Origin: Hamiltosporidium tvaerminnensis
Lineage: Eukaryota; Microsporidia; Dubosqiidae
Assembly: GCA_022605425.2 (NCBI GenBank)
Contig: JAKIMF020000001.1
Span: forward strand, 1,552,501-1,616,500
Reading direction: 5' to 3'
DNA length: 64,000 nt
Part shown: piece after piece, positions 10,712-21,200 of the stretch
Layout: each line of letters begins with the position of its first letter
Position numbering within the stretch: the stretch's first letter is position 1
Translations under genes and position numbers: made by a program
The notes under the pieces: generated by a model
Told to the model about the DNA's origin: nothing
The model's database searches: none
Seen by the model: the letters and a program-made list of their open reading frames with translations, nothing else

Positions 10712-12468
10712 CTCCCTCTGTCCGGAAATATGGTATACATTTTAGCGATTTTTGTTGTCCGGAAATATGGTATACATTTGCGAAAAAACAAAATAAATCA
10801 AAAAATGTACATGACAAGTTTATTATATTACCGTTATTTGAAACATTTTAATAAATATTAATTAATATAAATATTTAATAAAAGTTAAAAAAACAAAATT
10901 AATATTAATAAGTTCACTCGTAATTTTATTTGGATTTATTGTCTGCTTCTTTCAAGATACATATTTTTCTAACAGTTGAACTTAGAGACGAAGTTTTCCT
11001 TTACTTAAATGAGGTATTTTATAGCCATTTCCTCCATCTGCTAACATAATTGACTCCATACATGCTGCAATGTTGTAAAAACGTTATCGATAGTATTCGC
11101 TTCTAATAGATGAAATGCATCTTGAACACAATATATTAATTCGTCAATTGTGTGAGGCGAAGCTTGATGTTGCAGCGATTGTATGGAGTAGAAAAAACCT
11201 ATAAGGGGAACATTTAATCGAGGCTATTTGCTGGTTGCGCCTTAAATTTAATATTCCGGTGATCCGCAGAACCAAGAGCGACAATATCTGCATCATTATC
11301 AGAAAAATGGGGTTTTGCATTGTCTTGTTGTACGCACATTGTTTTCTTTTTGTATGCTGGCGGAAATTTAGATTTAATTGCGGGAATTACATTCTCAATG
11401 ATCATGTTTTTGCAATGTACTGCTGTAACAGATTCCACATTTTTTGCTATCATTGTCTCTTTAGCCCTGTTATTAGAATTTCTTTGACCTGGTTCTTGAT
11501 AAACAAATAGCAATATTCCAATTTTCCCATCAAAATAAAGCTTTCGATGTGAATCATAGCGTGGTCGAGCTACTGCAGCCATAAACATTATTTTCGTAAT
11601 AAATCGCTTACTTTTGCAGTTTCTCTCCGGTTCTTCTTCGTTTAACATTAATTAATAAGAGCGCTAACTTTAGTTAGATAAAACCACTTTTCATCAACGT
11701 GAACGTAGTCGTACAAATCATCAAAAATCAAATCTCCATTATTAGCAAGATTTACTTTAGACAAGCAAAATTTCAATCTGTCCATTTTATTTTTATCTGT
11801 TAAAGTTGGTTTAACTGTAGAAGATATTCTCTTGATATACTTTTCCAACTTGAATATATCAAACCAAGTTGATTTTGGAATATCAATTGCAAAGGAAAGA
11901 CTGCGGGGCGTTCCTCGACGATTTAATGGTGTATTCTTTATTTGCGCTAAATTGTTCAAATATTCTTTAGGTTTTCTTCCGCATCTTTTTTTCTTTTTTG
12001 AAGAAACATCGGCATATATCTTGCCCTTTCTGTATTGAGTTTGTGCTGCATGCCAAATTCTGCTAACGGTTAGCCGGGAAACTTGAAAGGCATAAGAAAC
12101 TTTGTTGATGGCACCGTGTTTTAACTTATTCTCCTTCATCTGCTGTAATAATTTTTCTAAAATACCTTGACGTTGTTCTTTAGTTAACTGTTTATATTTT
12201 GAATCTCTTTTTTCTAAATTTAACAAATTTCCTTCCACATTTTCCATATTCGTCTTGCAGCGGTACTAATTTTATTTACCTCAAGAAACACTGATGTTTG
12301 AGCGGTAACTTTTTAACTAAGAATGATATCACTAAAGTTAAATATTTTTGGTTATATTGTCATGAATATTTAGTATGACAAGTTCAAGACGGTTGCCTAT
12401 TTATTTTTTATATTCACGATAATCTATGGTTTTTTTGAAATGTATACCATATTATCGGACAGAGGGAG
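10712..12468 (-). mobile_element. Tc1/mariner element with plant-MLE-like termini
   Basis: A ~1.76-kb element bounded by ~31-bp terminal inverted repeats that start CTCCCTCTGTCCG and contain 'atatggtatacattt' (left 10712-10742, right 12438-12468), with about two mismatches between ends. The right end is followed by TA; the left is preceded by TG, consistent with a mutated TA target duplication. The segment 'tgtccggaaatatggtatac' recurs inside the left end at ~10757, so that end has a doubled subterminal repeat. The CTCCCTC start is typical of plant mariner-like and Stowaway elements (known from memory). The transposase lies on the minus strand and is broken. Confidence 0.9.
11041..12247 (-). 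pseudogene. Tc1/mariner transposase, frameshifted
   Basis: The N-terminal frame (12247-11648, 199 aa) has a helix-turn-helix region ('NKVSYAFQVSRLTVSRIW') and the first catalytic Asp in 'VHVDEKWFYL'. It stops in TAATG, where the middle frame (11648-11214) begins and supplies 'KIMFMAAVARPRYD', 'FDGKIGI' and the second Asp in 'QQDNAKPH'. A second shift near 11214 restores a frame with the third Asp ('NSLDLNVP', then 'GFFYSIQSLQ') running to a stop at 11041. I count 34 residues between the second and third Asp. The product resembles plant-type mariner transposases. With two frame breaks it is probably dead, though the TAATG overlap could be translated by reinitiation. Confidence 0.85.
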
Positions 12469-13505
12469 TACTTTACATAGAAAACTTCTATTCAATCTAA
12501 TATTTGATTTAATAATATAATTTATACTTTATTTAATTTTTTTTTGTTGCTTATATATTTTTTAAAATCTAAAAAGATAAATTTAAAGTTGCTATATAGA
12601 TGTTATCTCAACTTAACTAAATAGTTAAGTTTAGTATAAAACAAGAAATAAATTACTATTAAAGGATATTCTTTTCTAGTATCATTCATAGTATAATTTA
12701 TTAAATTAAACCATCTTTACACGTTAGCTTTGAATAATTTCTAATAAAGAATTTTAACTCATCACTTACATTCATGCTAAAATTTACTACATTGAACGCT
12801 TTTTACACGTCTAAAGAAAATGATTATGAATATTTTCGCCTGGTTTTCCTATCAAATACAATTTATGAGACCAAGAAAAGCCTTTGTTTACATTTATCTT
12901 AATATTTAAATTCGTAGTTAAAATTATTAAAGACACATTAGTGAGTTCTCACATTATCAAAGATGCAATACCCAATTAAACAGGGGAACTTATTTCTGTT
13001 TTATTGCGATTTTTTTGGTTTTTTATCAACATTATTTCTTTTCAATTCGTTTGTTTTTCAAAGTATATTCTATTGTCAGAGAAAACTTAAGATTTTAATT
13101 TTTTAAAAAAAAATCACTAGCTTGCAATATATTTGTGTGTTTAAAGAATTTTTTTCAACCAAACTGTCTTTTTATATTATAAACATTGTTTTATTTATTT
13201 TAGTTAAGAGCTAAACGAAGTTTAACATTTAAAAAACATTTAATTTATTTATATTTAGAAAATCACTGCCACTTTAATTTTTGTTGTTGTAATGAGACTG
13301 TAAAAATATTTTTTTATTCAAGAAATAAAAATTTAAAGCAAATAGAAATTTTGCTTTGGAAAAGAAAAACATAATTTGTTCTAAGGAGAAAAATGAACAA
13401 GCAACAAATGTATGGCAACTAAAATGTAAATCTTTGAATGGAAAACGTGATTATTTTCTATAAAAAATAATATATAAACTATAAATAAATAACCCCTTAA
13501 CACAA
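12469..13505. other. Intergenic upstream of UFD1
   Basis: About 1 kb of AT-rich sequence without a recognisable gene. The last bases contain the CCCC start motif of UFD1. Confidence 0.5.
13493..13496 (+). promoter_or_regulatory. CCC-type start-proximal motif of UFD1
   Basis: A CCCC run lies ten bases upstream of the UFD1 ATG, in sequence that is otherwise nearly pure A/T. CCC- or GGG-like motifs just before the start codon are a described feature of microsporidian genes and help fix the start. Confidence 0.6.
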
Positions 13506-14210
13506 ATGTTTTTCGATTTTTTTAGGAGAAATCGAGATATGTATTCCTGGAAATTATCACCAAAGACATTTGAAAAAGGTAATAAAAACAATTATGGAGG
13601 TAAAGTGTTGTTACCACAACTTGTATTGGAAGATCTTGTTACGTCTCAAATATTACCTCCATATACATTTGAAATTTCACACAACGATGGTGTCTTTCTT
13701 ACTCATTGTGGTGTTTTGGAATTTACAAGTCATCACGAAACAATTACTGTTCCTGAGTGGATGTATCAACAACTTTGTATGGATGAAACACTCCAAGTTG
13801 TAATTAAATACAAATTTATAAGTGTCGGAACTTTTGTCAAATTATTACCACACAGTGTAAATTTTTTAGAAATTGAATCACCTAAAATAGAACTTGAAAA
13901 ATGTTTAAGAAATTATCAAGTTTTAACACAAGGAGATGAAATATTATGCGATTTTGAAGAATTTGGCGATATTAGATTTACTGTTACTAGTGTCGGACCA
14001 GCAGGTGATGCTATTTATATAGTTGATACGGACCTAAGTGTAGATTTCCAGCCGCCTATTGGATACGCAGAAAAATTGGAAAATGAACGAACAGTCATGA
14101 AATATGTTGAGATAGTAGAATCTGAGAATGGAATAAAATATGTAAAAATGAAAAAATTAGGACTTTGTTTAGATTTTGGAGAAATTGAAACAAAGACACC
14201 TAAAAAATAG
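13506..14210 (+). CDS. UFD1: Ubiquitin fusion degradation protein 1 (Ufd1)
   Basis: Encodes 234 aa from an ATG preceded by CCCC. Residues ~12-190 are the Ufd1 Nn-Nc domain: 'GGKVLLPQLVLEDL', 'YTFEI', 'THCGVLEF', 'ITVPEWMYQQL', 'GTFVKLLPHSVNFLEI' and 'LEKCLRNYQVLTQGDEI'. Ufd1 pairs with Npl4 as a cofactor of the Cdc48/p97 ATPase, delivering ubiquitylated substrates, including ER-associated degradation clients, to the proteasome. Yeast Ufd1 is 361 aa; this protein ends shortly after the folded N-domain, so most of the unstructured C-terminal region that binds Npl4 and p97 in other species is absent or minimal. Identity is certain from the domain. Confidence 0.95.
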   Translation: MFFDFFRRNRDMYSWKLSPKTFEKGNKNNYGGKVLLPQLVLEDLVTSQILPPYTFEISHNDGVFLTHCGVLEFTSHHETITVPEWMYQQLCMDETLQVVIKYKFISVGTFVKLLPHSVNFLEIESPKIELEKCLRNYQVLTQGDEILCDFEEFGDIRFTVTSVGPAGDAIYIVDTDLSVDFQPPIGYAEKLENERTVMKYVEIVESENGIKYVKMKKLGLCLDFGEIETKTPKK

Positions 14211-14340
14211 AAATTAAAAAATTTAAAATATTTTTTCATATAATTTTGAATAAAAGATACATTTTAATTTTCAGAAAGTCAAATTTTTAAATAAAATCCA
14301 AGTAAAACTTTATTTTAAAATTTTTATCATAACTAGTACA

Positions 14341-14670
14341 ATGACAGTCTTTTCTAATTCTGTAAAGAAAAGAATAAAAGAAAAAAATAACAGTGAATGT
14401 TTAAAAAATGAAAAACTAAATTCTGTAAACAACTCGAAAAAAAAAATTCATGAGATTAAATCAGGTAACACAGATTCGATATCAAAACGCGAAAAAACAC
14501 TATCTCCTATGGCTATCATAAAATTATCTAATTACGACCTGAAATACTTGTTAGTGAGTAAAAGTCTTAGTCTGAAACCATATATTCGTATTCCTTACTC
14601 GATTCATCTGCGTTTGGATCACCAACTGCATAAAAAATCTCAATACAACTGCTATATAGATAGAAACTAA
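14341..14670 (+). CDS. Small Lys-rich hypothetical ORF, possibly LINE-derived
   Basis: Encodes 109 aa from an ATG; the first half is rich in Lys, Asn and Ser, and no domain is recognised. Its last ~20 codons ('acaactgctatatagataga') align with LINE sequence near 51.14 kb ('aggtactatatagagaaatt'), and a decayed LINE copy continues immediately downstream. It may be the eroded 5' end of that LINE copy, whose intact relative also begins with a Lys/Ser-rich N-terminus, or a host gene truncated by the insertion. I would not treat it as a confident host gene. Confidence 0.3.
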   Translation: MTVFSNSVKKRIKEKNNSECLKNEKLNSVNNSKKKIHEIKSGNTDSISKREKTLSPMAIIKLSNYDLKYLLVSKSLSLKPYIRIPYSIHLRLDHQLHKKSQYNCYIDRN

Positions 14671-17600
14671 CTGGTAGTATTACATTTAAATCTTGACTCA
14701 CTCTAGGCTGCTGAGCAAGAATGACCCCAATCTTGCCCGTCTGGATGAGCCGAAGAGATTTAAAATCATGACTATAAATTCTAGTCTAAAATAAAAAGTG
14801 CTATAATTAAAGATTTAGGTATACTTTTGATATCGATGTGTTAAAAATATCAATAAAAAATGAGGCAGAAAAAGAAATGTGACTAAAGAAGCATAAATTT
14901 CAAATAATACCGCCTTCTGTCTCACTAATTTATGTTATTAGATGATACTGAACTCTATATTAACCCGAGAGAGAAGAACTTGTGTAAAATCAATAAACTA
15001 TTGTAGAAAAAAATCGAAGATATAGTGGTCGAACTCGAGAGTTCGAAGAGGATTGGTTGGGATAAAATTTTTGGGTCTTATTAATCGAATCCTTTGTAAA
15101 TATGCCAAATCTCTATACTTAGACTGCTACAGATGCAGATTAAACTCTCTAGATGGCTGAGGCATTCTATGAAGAAGTACCACATAAAACCGACCCCAGA
15201 TCTATTTAGATGAAAAACATAGAGAAAATTAGAAATACTATCCCAAACCCTTTATTGAGAAGACTCATAGGCAGGATAATCTCCTTTTCAGAAGCAAAAA
15301 GCCTAAATAAAACAAGTGAGAATTTTATTTCATATTTTGCGGTATAACTAATCTTTCTTAGGCGAAGGTTATTAAGAATGTTTCTTTGAATGCTTACAGA
15401 AAAAAATTATGAGGTATGAAAGTTGAAAGTATCCTAAAAAGGATTATATATTTGGCTGTGGTAAAGTCGATTTCATCTGAGTTACCTAAGCGTGTTTTAT
15501 TCGAGCATGTGGTTTAATTTGATGAAATTGTGAGTTTTTGGTCTACAAGGTTAAAAAAATGATGACACAGTCACATATATTATTATTCTATTTGTATCAG
15601 ATAATACTCCGAAAATGGTTCCTTAGCTTTATAAATTTACTACTATCATTAATTGGCTTCTCAATTGAAAATCTGCTCGAATTGATGATATTTATACTTA
15701 AATTATCATAAAGCTTGCGATTCTTTGCAAGTATCTTTATGATATTTAAGCATTTTTATGTTTAGAAGGTGCTCGAAAGCTATTGGATTTACCCAGTTAC
15801 ATATTCGATCTGGAAGAAAATCAAAGAGAAACTCCGAAACAGATCAATTGCTCATATGTATAACCTCTATAAATCAACGAAAAATTTTTACGAAAGTCGT
15901 TTATTTTAAGTGAAGAGACGAGCGTATCTTACAGATAACGAATAAGGAGTGGTGAAAAATTTACTTGAGCGAAAGAGCGCGCTTTATGAAATCTTGCATT
16001 AATAAACTATTTTAAATAATTTAGGGCTACTTAATCTATATTAAAAAAGCTTTTAATCCAATGAACAATGATTTTTGAGATAATGCTTCGAAAAAAATAA
16101 TTTACCTAATTGAATCCTGAAATTTTGCAAAGCAATGATATCTTAATAAAATACTGAAAGTTCAGAAAGACCAGAAAAGTCATGATCAAGAAGATCGAGC
16201 AACATATAATGCTGGAGATAGTTTTTGCTCTTTATTTTGGGTAGTTTCTATAGTTCATTTGGCAGGAAACTTCACGAGAAGCACACTAAAGCGACAACAT
16301 ATATGATTCAGGTTCTAAAAATCCCAAGCATCTCTTCTCTATGGAATATCTTAAGGTTTCGCAGCAGAAATTATACATTGGAAGCTATATAAACGAGAGC
16401 TAAAAAAATTCCAAGGGTTATTTGATTAGGGATAAGTAAAGAGAAGTCATCTATGAATAATTTGTGCTGCAAGATACTGCATCTGTTTTAGAAGGCATCG
16501 GTATTCATAATACTCGAGAGGACCAGAAAATAGTTGAGGTAATCCGGCATGTAATTCATTGCTGAGGTACAAATCAAACAATACCAAGAATTAAAAGATT
16601 TTATACACTGTTTGGACCTTAAAAAATTTAATTTTGCAAACAATAAATCGTTATATCGTTGATTTAGTATCACATAGAGGTAACTCGACTTGACTCGGTT
16701 AATTTTTATAAGTGAAATAATGCAGTGCGTGAGTGTTGGCAAGAAATAAGGTCATATCTTTGCCTAGAGTGTAAACTGCGCCTTTATCTTTCTAGAACAG
16801 AACCTGAAAGAAACTCATGGTTTGAAGTTGCGAAGCAGACTATGATTCTATAATTCTTGATTGTTGGAAAAAAAATTTAAGAAATATCAACTTGAAGACC
16901 TGCAATTCTAAAGTTTAATACTCCCACTCATATCCATCTTGTTGTTATAAAAATTTTCTGGAAAGGAAAATGTACTTGAAAAGAAAAGGTCATAAAAATA
17001 ATTTAGATGTAGCTCAACTTGCAGAATTATATGGCAAAATAGAAAAACGAAGATTTCACTCAAAGTTATATAGTATTGAAAAAAAAGAGGTAAATGTTAG
17101 TGACTCTACAAGATGGCTAAAATAACGAAACATTGGGCTACGATATGAAGCACTATTCGACTATATTCCGGATAAAAATGTATTCTAAGAGGCATAACTT
17201 TTGTGCCCACACTGTAATAAATCTAGTAAAACAGTTCATTACACAGCGCAATGTAAGAAAATGTTTGGTTATGCCCATACCGGACGGCATAAAGAAGTGA
17301 TTAGATATACCCACCTTCTCTTTCTAAATAGATATAAATTCAAGTAATCAAAATAAATTAGGAGTCATTCTGTTCAAGAAATTCTTAAAAACGAGTAGGA
17401 AGAAATAAAAGTAGACACCAGAACAAAAACAGATGTAAAGTATAGGAATATTAACCTGAAATATTTGTCCATGATAAGCGTAAAAAAAAATAAAACACAC
17501 AGAACTAGAAATTACACCGAAAAATTTACTGTAAATTGTTTAAACTAAGAAACTTAAAAAGTAGGAAGCATTAACAAATGAGTTGAGTCTTGTTTATAGG

Positions 17601-17900
17601 TGAAATGTTAGGATAATTTATAATTCGATTTTGGGGTGGTATTCTGCAAAATATTGTGAAATTTATATTGTGAAAAACTAAAAATAGCCATGAATATAAA
17701 GGCACGTTCAGTCGTTTAAAAACGACTGCCTAAACGATATATTTTTTCAACAAAAATGACTGAACCAACATCGGATCTCGAGGATAGTGAGGATAAAGCA
17801 TCAATGGCTATTATTAAAGCAACAGAAATGCATGAGGAACCAATAACGATTTTAATACAAAATAGTACCAATCAAGATGATATTAATCAAGTAAAAATAA
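14600..17900 (+). mobile_element. LINE relic (copy 2), long and decayed
   Basis: Collinear with the LINE at 50.7-54.5 kb over about 3.3 kb. Matches include 'gaaaaacatagagaaaatt' (LINE 51.56 kb), 'ttgatgaaattgtgagttttt' (51.88 kb), 'tataacctctataa' (52.23 kb), 'gttagtgactctacaagatggct' (53.5 kb), the Cys/His-rich region near 17.2 kb ('gcccacactgtaataaa'), 'gtagacaccagaacaaaaac' (53.82 kb) and 'gaaatgcatgaggaacc' (54.24 kb). The frame is destroyed by many stops and indels. The 5' boundary is uncertain and may reach 14341. It shows that the same retrotransposon family was active here long ago. Confidence 0.85.
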
Positions 17901-18273
17901 AAAAATATTTTATTTCTTACATTTAATAATGTAATTACAATAAAGAGAGCGACTATTACCGTAAATAAAATTTCGTATTTCGAAGAAGTATAGGGGTTTA
18001 AGCGGTAGAAACAACATTTATATAATAGGAAAAAATTTCATAACGCTTATTTTAATTAAATAACTATGAATTAAAGATTTTATATTAAAATTAAATATTA
18101 TCGCCTGGATATCGATTGTAATAGTTAATAGCTAATATTTACACCTATGTTTCCGCCATAAAAATTATTATAAAATTATGCTTTAAACTTGCTTAACGCA
18201 TTTGTTATATAATATAAACCATTAAAATATTTTTTAATTTTTTTTTTATAAAAATTTGAAAAAAAATTAAATT
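17901..18273. other. Intergenic, upstream of POL2
   Basis: About 370 bases of A/T-rich sequence between the LINE relic and the POL2 ATG. No CCC motif precedes that ATG and nothing else is recognised. Confidence 0.5.
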
Positions 18274-21200
18274 ATGCAAAGGGCAAACGAAAATTCCTTA
18301 GAAGAGCAATTTGGATTCTTAAGTTATCACGACTTTGAAGAAAGGAATGGCTGGTTGTTAAACTATGTAGTAACGCAAGACATAGATACATCCTCACGTG
18401 TAAAATTTTATTTTGTAGACGCACAAAAACAAAACTTTTCGATTTCGATTCCGTTTTTTCCATCTTTGATATTAGAAACCGATGAAATAAATTTTCTAGA
18501 AGAATATTTAAGAAAGAAATATGAAGGAGAAATAGAATGCACCGAAATTATATCAAGAATGGATATTAACATATATAACCATTTATCTTTAAAACCTGGT
18601 AATTATCTTAGAATTTATTTTAAAAATGAAATTTTTTTTTCAAAAGCTGTAAAGGATTTAAAAAAAATAATTTCGAAAAACAAAGTTTTGCATAAACACG
18701 AAACAATTTATGAAGATTTTTCATTTTTCAAAAGTGAAAGTCAAAATATGAACATAAATTGCAACATAAAAGAAATTTATGAATATGATATTCCATACGA
18801 GGTTGTTATTTCAGTAGAACTAAATATTAAATGTGGTTCCTGGTATGAAATTAAGTATGAAGGAGAAAAATACATAATAAATCCACTTTTATACGAAGTA
18901 CCACCGGAACTTAGAATATTTGCATTCGATATAGAAACAACAAAACAACCATTAAAATTTCCAAATGCTGAAATAGATGAAGTAATGATGATTTCAATAC
19001 TTACTTCAAACACAGGTACTTTGATCGTAAATAGATTAATTGTCTCAGAAGATATTTCTGATTTCGAGTATTCACCAAAAGAAGATATGAAAAGCGAATT
19101 TAAAATTTATAATGAAATGAATGAAGAAGCACTCTTATTAAGATTTTACGAAATTATTCAAGATTATAAACCACATGTTATTACAACTTACAATGGAAAC
19201 GTTTTTGATTTTCCTTTCATTTTTAAAAGATCTTTGAAATATGATTTGAATATGGGAGATATTATAGGATTTAATCAAACCAGAGAAAATTTTGTTTGTA
19301 ATTTTATTGTTCACTTGGATTGTTACAAATGGGTAAAAAGAGATTCATATTTACCGATTGGAAGCCAAGGCCTCAAGAGTGTTGCTAAGGCAAAATTAAA
19401 TTATTTTCCTGATGAAATGGATCCTGAATTAATGATGTTTTCTGCCAAAAACGAACCACAAAAACTTGCATCGTATTCTGTTTCAGATGCAGTTGCAACA
19501 TTTTATTTATATTTAAAATATGTTCATCCATTTATATTTTCCCTATCAACACTTATTCCATTACCACCTCACGATGTAATTGATAAAGGATCCGGTACAT
19601 TGTGTGAGTCTTTATTAATTGCAGAATGTATGAAAAATGAAATTTTAGTTCCACCGAAAAAGAACAGTGATGATATGTTATTTTACAAAGGATTTTTAGT
19701 AGAAACAATGACTTATGTTGGTGGACATGTAGAATGTCTAAAAGCTGGTATTTACAGATCAGATTTTGAATATGATTTTGTTTTAAAAACAAATTCAATA
19801 AACAAATTAATTGAACAATTAGAAATTATTTTAAAAGATTTTCGAAATGAAGAATTTTATGAAGAAGTAATTAAAAAAATCAAATATAAATTAACTGAGT
19901 ATATTATAAATGGAAATAAATCAAATGAAACTGCAGAAAATAATTTTAATCAAAGCAATAATAAAAATGTATTGGTAAATAAAATAAAATTAAGAGAAAA
20001 ACCATTAATATATCATCTTGATGTTGCTGCTATGTATCCAAACATAATATTAACTAATAGATTACAACCATATTCTATTGTAACTGATGAAAATTGTATG
20101 AGATGTGATTTTAATAATAAAAATAATTTGTGTAAAAGAGAGATGGATTGGGTTTTAAGAGTTGAATATTTAATAGCAAATAAAAAAGAAATAGAAATGT
20201 TGGAATTTCAACTTGAAAACGAATATTTTAAAATCGAAGAAAATATAAAACCGGTTATTTACAAAAATTTGCCACAAAAAAAGAAAAATGAAATATTAAA
20301 AGAACGAATAAAAAATTATTCTAAAAAAATTTATAATAAAATCTATAAATCAAATGTTGAAAACAAATCTTCTAGAGTTTGTCAGAGAGAAGTGTCATTT
20401 TATGTGGACACTGTAAGAAAATTTAGAGATCAAAGATATTTTTATAAAAAAAAATTTCAAAATGCAAAAACTGATTTAGAAAATGAAAAATCTGATGAAA
20501 AAAAAGAAATTTTAAGTAAAATGTTGGTTGTGTATGAATCTTTACAAATCGCTCATAAATGTATTTTAAATTCGTTTTATGGATATGTAATGAGAAAAGG
20601 TGCCAGATGGTATTCAATGGAAATGGCAGCTATTGTTTGTAATACAGGTGGTAGTATAATTAAAGAAGCTAGAAATTTTATTGAAGGTATTGGTATACCA
20701 TTGGAATTGGATACAGACGGTATTTGGTGTTTAATTCCAGAAAGTTTTCCTGATACTTTTTTAGTGAATAAAAATAAGAAAATTTCTTTTCTTTGCATTG
20801 TTCTGAATTATTTGATCAGTCAAAAATTTACAAATCAACAATATCAAGAGAAGATAATTACTAATGATTGTAATTCTGAACTAACGAGTGACAATAAAAG
20901 TTCTTTTATAAATACGGAGAATTTTCTCAGTTCAAACACTATTTTGAATTCCGATCAAAGAAAATTTCATATTAAAAATAAATACGAAATAAAACCGTAC
21001 AATTCTATTGAATTTGAAATTGATGTACCTTACAAAGCAATGGTATTGCCTTCATCCACAGAAGAAGGAAAACAAATCAAAAAAAGATATGTTGTTATTA
21101 ATATGAAAGATAAAATTTCAGAATTAAAAGGTTTTGAATCTAAACGAAGAGGGGAATTAAAAATTATTAAAAAATTTCAAGAAGAATTATTTAATTTGTT

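Noticed and set aside
16488-16742. 84-codon minus-strand frame
   Set aside because: Lies within the decayed LINE copy 2 and opposite to its sense; no recognisable protein.
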